Program-made: the position numbers and the translations under genes | Notes under the pieces: generated by a model | What the model was told of the DNA's origin: nothing | Seen by the model: the letters and a program-made list of their open reading frames with translations, nothing else | The model's database searches: none | Source of the DNA: T1SED10-198M sp003554345 [NCBI: Candidatus Sumerlaeota bacterium] | GTDB lineage: Bacteria > Sumerlaeota > T1SED10-198M | Reading direction: 5' to 3' | NCBI GenBank assembly: GCA_003554345.1 | Contig: PWGE01000009.1 | Location: 1-25,715 of the forward strand | DNA: 25,715 nt | Shown here: positions 22,992 to 25,715 of the stretch, piece by piece | Position numbering within the stretch: the stretch's first letter is position 1 | Layout: every line of letters begins with the position of its first letter

Positions 22992-24695
22992 TTAGTATTC
23001 AAAAGCACTTCGTCCAATAAATTCACGCAAGAGGGAGGTGGGAGGTACTTCGGTATCAGAAATATCCAGAAAATACGAAAGAAATTTTAATAAACGACGT
23101 ATTTCGCAATATTCTTCTCTGGTTTTCGGGACATCTTTGAGTATGGGTTCTGCAAAACGCTTTAATATTGCCAATTCATAAATAAGAGAAGAATTAAAAA
23201 TGATGTCGGCATTTTCCTGGAAAGGAAAAATCCAGCGTTCTTCTCCATCTCGAACGCTTGGCCATCTGCCAATGGTATCTAATGCACCATGACCGCGAAA
23301 GTGGTGGTCTCTGACCATTCTACGGAGTAAACGAAGATCAGTGGTTGGTATTCGGTTATGATTGTCAATATTGAGCTGAGTAAGAGCACTTACATATATT
23401 TTGTATTTTTGGTGGCCGGGAATCGAGGAGGTAAGCATGTTGTTCAGTCCATGAATGCCTTCGATGATAAGTATCTGATCTTCTTCTAAACGAATTTTGT
23501 TTCCGTCATAATATCGCTGACCACTTTTAAAATCAAATTTGGGGAGTTCGACACTCTTTTCTGCAAGAAGATCACGGAGGTTTTTATTGAGAAGTTCCAG
23601 GTCCAGAGCTTTTATGTGTTCAAAATCATAATTCCCATTTTTGTCCCGCGGAGATTTGGAACGATCAAGAAAATAGTTATCAAGCGATAAACTTATAGGA
23701 AAACGACCGTTTACCCGGAGATGGATGTTTAAACGCTTGGCAAATGAGGTTTTTCCAGAACTTGATGGTCCGGCAATGAGAACAATTCTGAGTCCTTTTC
23801 GCTTTGTGATTTCATCAGCAATAATGGAAAGCTTCTTTTCATGAAATGCCTCAGATACTTTTATGATTTCGCTGATTTCTCCGGAAACAATACAATTATT
23901 CAATTCACCTATGTTGGTTACACCCAATATCCGGCTCCATTTATGATATTCCCGGTAGATTTCGAATAATTTGGGTTGATCTATGGGACCGTTTTTTTCT
24001 TCAAATACTTTGTAGTCCGGTGCCCGTAAGATAAAGCCTTCCTGATAGGGTATGAGATCGAAATATCCAATGAATCCCGTTGAAATAGCAAGTGGGGCAT
24101 AATAGTAATCATAAAGGTCTCCCAGACGGCAAACACTCACCTGATGTTTTTTGGAATTCAGTAATAAATTGACTTTATCAGGATAATCTTTTCGGAATAA
24201 TTCAATGGCTTCTCCCAGGTTGATTTTTTTGCGTTCAATCGGTAAATCCAAATCAATAATTTCCTGCATTCTTTTTTTTATATTCTTTAAAACATTGGAA
24301 GTCACTTTTTCAGTTCTCAGGTCTAATTCTCCGTAAAGTCCTTTGTTTAGGGAATGATGGATGTAAAGAAAACCTTTGGGATAAAGATCCTTCATTGCTT
24401 TGAAGAGTATAAAAGTCAGGGTTTGTTTATAACATTCCAGTCCCGGTAAAGAAAGGATGGGAACCAGTTTTAAGATGTTGGTATTTTCGTGAAAACGATG
24501 ACTAAAACTGCGAAAGCGATTATTTAAAATGGCGCATATATATTTTTTCCGAACGTTGATCTTTTTTTTGTATAAAAAATCAATTATCATTGAGTTTCTT
24601 TCAACCCGGAACGTATTACCATTATAAAGCACATCTACGGGATCTTTTAAACTTTCTTTTTTCTTGCTGACACCTTTTTTGTTATTATCTTTCAT
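22992..24695 (-). CDS. uridine-kinase-like nucleoside kinase with N-terminal TGS/ThrRS-like domains
   Basis: From the ATG at 24695 the product has 567 residues. A TGS-like domain lies near the N-terminus (DVLYNGNTFRVERNSMIIDFLY), then a region like the second additional domain of threonyl-tRNA synthetase (FLYIHHSLNKGLYGELDLRTE). The C-terminal P-loop kinase domain starts IVLIAGPSSSGKTSF (Walker A about 309-316) with SLDNYF and YDFEHIKALDL following, as in uridine kinase/phosphoribulokinase. This architecture is known in spirochaetes, Bacteroidetes and clostridia. It probably phosphorylates uridine or another nucleoside. A frame extension to ATG 24746 exists, but GAGAGG seven bases before 24695 and a predicted transcription start near 24758 favour the shorter form. 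The first 35 residues of the long form are lysine-rich and polar. Confidence 0.87.
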   Translation of the reverse strand: MKDNNKKGVSKKKESLKDPVDVLYNGNTFRVERNSMIIDFLYKKKINVRKKYICAILNNRFRSFSHRFHENTNILKLVPILSLPGLECYKQTLTFILFKAMKDLYPKGFLYIHHSLNKGLYGELDLRTEKVTSNVLKNIKKRMQEIIDLDLPIERKKINLGEAIELFRKDYPDKVNLLLNSKKHQVSVCRLGDLYDYYYAPLAISTGFIGYFDLIPYQEGFILRAPDYKVFEEKNGPIDQPKLFEIYREYHKWSRILGVTNIGELNNCIVSGEISEIIKVSEAFHEKKLSIIADEITKRKGLRIVLIAGPSSSGKTSFAKRLNIHLRVNGRFPISLSLDNYFLDRSKSPRDKNGNYDFEHIKALDLELLNKNLRDLLAEKSVELPKFDFKSGQRYYDGNKIRLEEDQILIIEGIHGLNNMLTSSIPGHQKYKIYVSALTQLNIDNHNRIPTTDLRLLRRMVRDHHFRGHGALDTIGRWPSVRDGEERWIFPFQENADIIFNSSLIYELAILKRFAEPILKDVPKTREEYCEIRRLLKFLSYFLDISDTEVPPTSLLREFIGRSAFEY

Positions 24696-24764
24696 ATTGT
24701 TGCCTCTCTTTTTACTGTGTGCTTTACTATGTAAGTCTCTTTCCATGTATTAAACAAACCTCAT

Positions 24765-24792
24765 ATTATAGTTTTTTTCTGGAATATAGCAA
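24765..24792 (-). promoter_or_regulatory. sigma-70-type promoter for the nucleoside kinase gene
   Basis: On the minus strand TTGCTA (24792-24787) and a perfect TATAAT (24770-24765) are 16 bases apart. The predicted start near 24758 gives a leader of about 63 bases to the preferred ATG at 24695, and leaves the GAGG before the alternative ATG at the very edge of or outside the transcript. Confidence 0.6.
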
Positions 24793-24928
24793 GAAGCAGG
24801 TAATGCACGCTTTCCTTGTTTGTTTTATTGTCGTTACAGAACATGTTGCAACCTCAATAAAAATCCTGGTAATAGAGCTTTTTTCTTTTTTAATAAGGGG
24901 AGTGAGTTTCCTTTACTATGAATAACTC

Positions 24929-24953
24929 AAAAAACTGCATACTCACCAGGTTT
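24929..24953 (-). terminator. weak candidate terminator after the right-edge gene
   Basis: On the minus strand AACCTG and CAGTT can pair as a five-base-pair stem with one bulged C around a nine-base loop, followed by a run of six T. It lies right after the stop of the right-edge gene and before the nucleoside kinase promoter. The stem is short, so the call rests mainly on place and the T run. Confidence 0.35.
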
Positions 24954-24954
24954 C

Positions 24955-25715
24955 TCAGGGGAAAGCACGGTGAAAATATTTATACGCCACTTGAAGGTTT
25001 TTTAAAGCAGGGGTGTTTTTTATGTTTATAAGATGAGTAGTGCCTAACCAGTTATCAGTCAGGATTTCACGGGCTGCTGCTTCTTCTTCTGTGTCTTTCC
25101 TTTCAAGGTAATATTGCAGATGGGTATAAATAAGTGCCACTCTTCTTTGAGACAGGTCAGTCAAATATGGGGCTTCGTGTTCTGTTTTAAGAATTGTTTC
25201 AATACTTTGTAAAAGATTGAACCAGGGATAATGGATAGAACGTGTGGATAGAGTACGGGCAAAATTCTCGACTTGCCTGTAACTGGATTCTCGCATGTCT
25301 ACCATCATTGTAGAGAAAGGTTGTGAAAGAAAGAGAAATTGAAAAAAGTCATCTATAGAATGCTCGGCTTGTCGAAAGTATTCCGGTTTTATTTGCAATC
25401 CCATTAAGGTGTGAGGCGGCACAGAGGGTTCGATATCGGCAAAATGCTCGAAAAGAGACCTAAGAGACCGGAAGGTAAAAAGAAATTCAATGTCATCTAT
25501 CTGTTCACTCCAATAAATATAGTCCTGGTAATAAGGGTTTTGATAAGGAGGATAATCGGCAATTATATCTATAAGAAAGGGGTATGATTCAGGTATATTT
25601 GTTGCCAGCCTGAGATATTGAATGAAATTCTGCAGGGAATGGTTATAGAACAGGGTTTGTCGGGCCAGACTTCGTGGGTCGTCTTCCCTATCGTCTACAT
25701 TGAGAGCCAACCCGT
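24955..25715 (-). CDS. protein of unknown function, N-terminus cut by window edge
   Basis: The frame is open to the right edge with no stop upstream, so the TTG at 25710 is probably internal and the gene begins outside the window. The visible 253 codons are mostly predicted alpha-helix, rich in aromatic residues and with no membrane span: FIQYLRLATNIPESYPFLIDIIADYPPYQNPYYQDYI and later RVALIYTHLQYYLERKDTEEEAAAREIL. I do not recognise a family. The form could be a helical-repeat or TPR-like protein. Confidence 0.7.
   Translation of the reverse strand, partial: GLALNVDDREDDPRSLARQTLFYNHSLQNFIQYLRLATNIPESYPFLIDIIADYPPYQNPYYQDYIYWSEQIDDIEFLFTFRSLRSLFEHFADIEPSVPPHTLMGLQIKPEYFRQAEHSIDDFFQFLFLSQPFSTMMVDMRESSYRQVENFARTLSTRSIHYPWFNLLQSIETILKTEHEAPYLTDLSQRRVALIYTHLQYYLERKDTEEEAAAREILTDNWLGTTHLINIKNTPALKNLQVAYKYFHRAFP

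Noticed and set aside
24719-24925. 68-codon plus-strand frame in the gap before the nucleoside kinase
   Set aside because: It overlaps the kinase promoter and 5' region on the other strand, has no ribosome binding site, and its hydrophobic composition is what AT-rich DNA yields by chance.
1-25715. tRNA, rRNA, CRISPR, insertion sequence or prophage signals
   Set aside because: I looked for cloverleaf-like stretches, regularly spaced repeats, transposase or integrase motifs and terminal repeats, and found none. The DNA is nearly all ordinary coding sequence.

Overview
The window is almost wholly protein-coding. It carries 20 complete genes and two cut by the window edges, with no rRNA, tRNA, CRISPR array or mobile element that I could recognise. 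Base composition is moderately AT-rich. The genes point to a free-living diderm bacterium: an exported HtrA protease, a parvulin-type lipoprotein beside a SurA-like exported protein, a Bat/MoxR cluster, and several Sec-exported or lipidated proteins. A loose lipobox, a Cys4 L28, a TGS-type nucleoside kinase and PATAN/receiver proteins would fit a spirochaete-like organism, but this is a low-confidence guess from gene content.

Region 1 (1-5172, minus strand) is one tightly overlapping operon: htrA, a MoxR AAA+ ATPase, a DUF58 protein, a membrane protein of BatD/DUF4381 type, and a BatA-like von Willebrand A protein that runs off the left edge. Just upstream of htrA is a near-consensus sigma-54 promoter (5210-5224) at the expected distance from a strong ribosome binding site. 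This suggests envelope-stress or developmental control of the whole cluster.

Region 2 (5300-13174, plus strand) starts with a good sigma-70-type promoter and a palindromic operator-like site, followed by a PfkB-family sugar/nucleoside kinase and an enlarged sodium:solute symporter. After a 13-bp hairpin comes a second compact run: a YhaM-like OB-fold/HD exoribonuclease, a parvulin lipoprotein, a SurA-like exported protein, and two OppD/OppF-type ABC ATPases with no permease genes nearby.

Region 3 (13224-22886, minus strand) holds a stand-alone polytopic membrane protein (13224-14786) with its own promoter, then a seven-gene run read from rpmB. Its order is rpmB (L28), an orphan sugar-type solute-binding lipoprotein, a PATAN/DUF4388 protein, a receiver-domain protein with a long helical-repeat region and a C-terminal membrane anchor, a GT-C-like membrane protein, a B12-binding-like radical SAM enzyme, and an unrecognised membrane-anchored protein. 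The PATAN + tail-anchored receiver pair is the best candidate here for an undescribed signalling module.

Region 4 (22992-25715, minus strand) has a TGS/P-loop uridine-kinase-like protein with a clear promoter, and the 3' part of an unrecognised gene.
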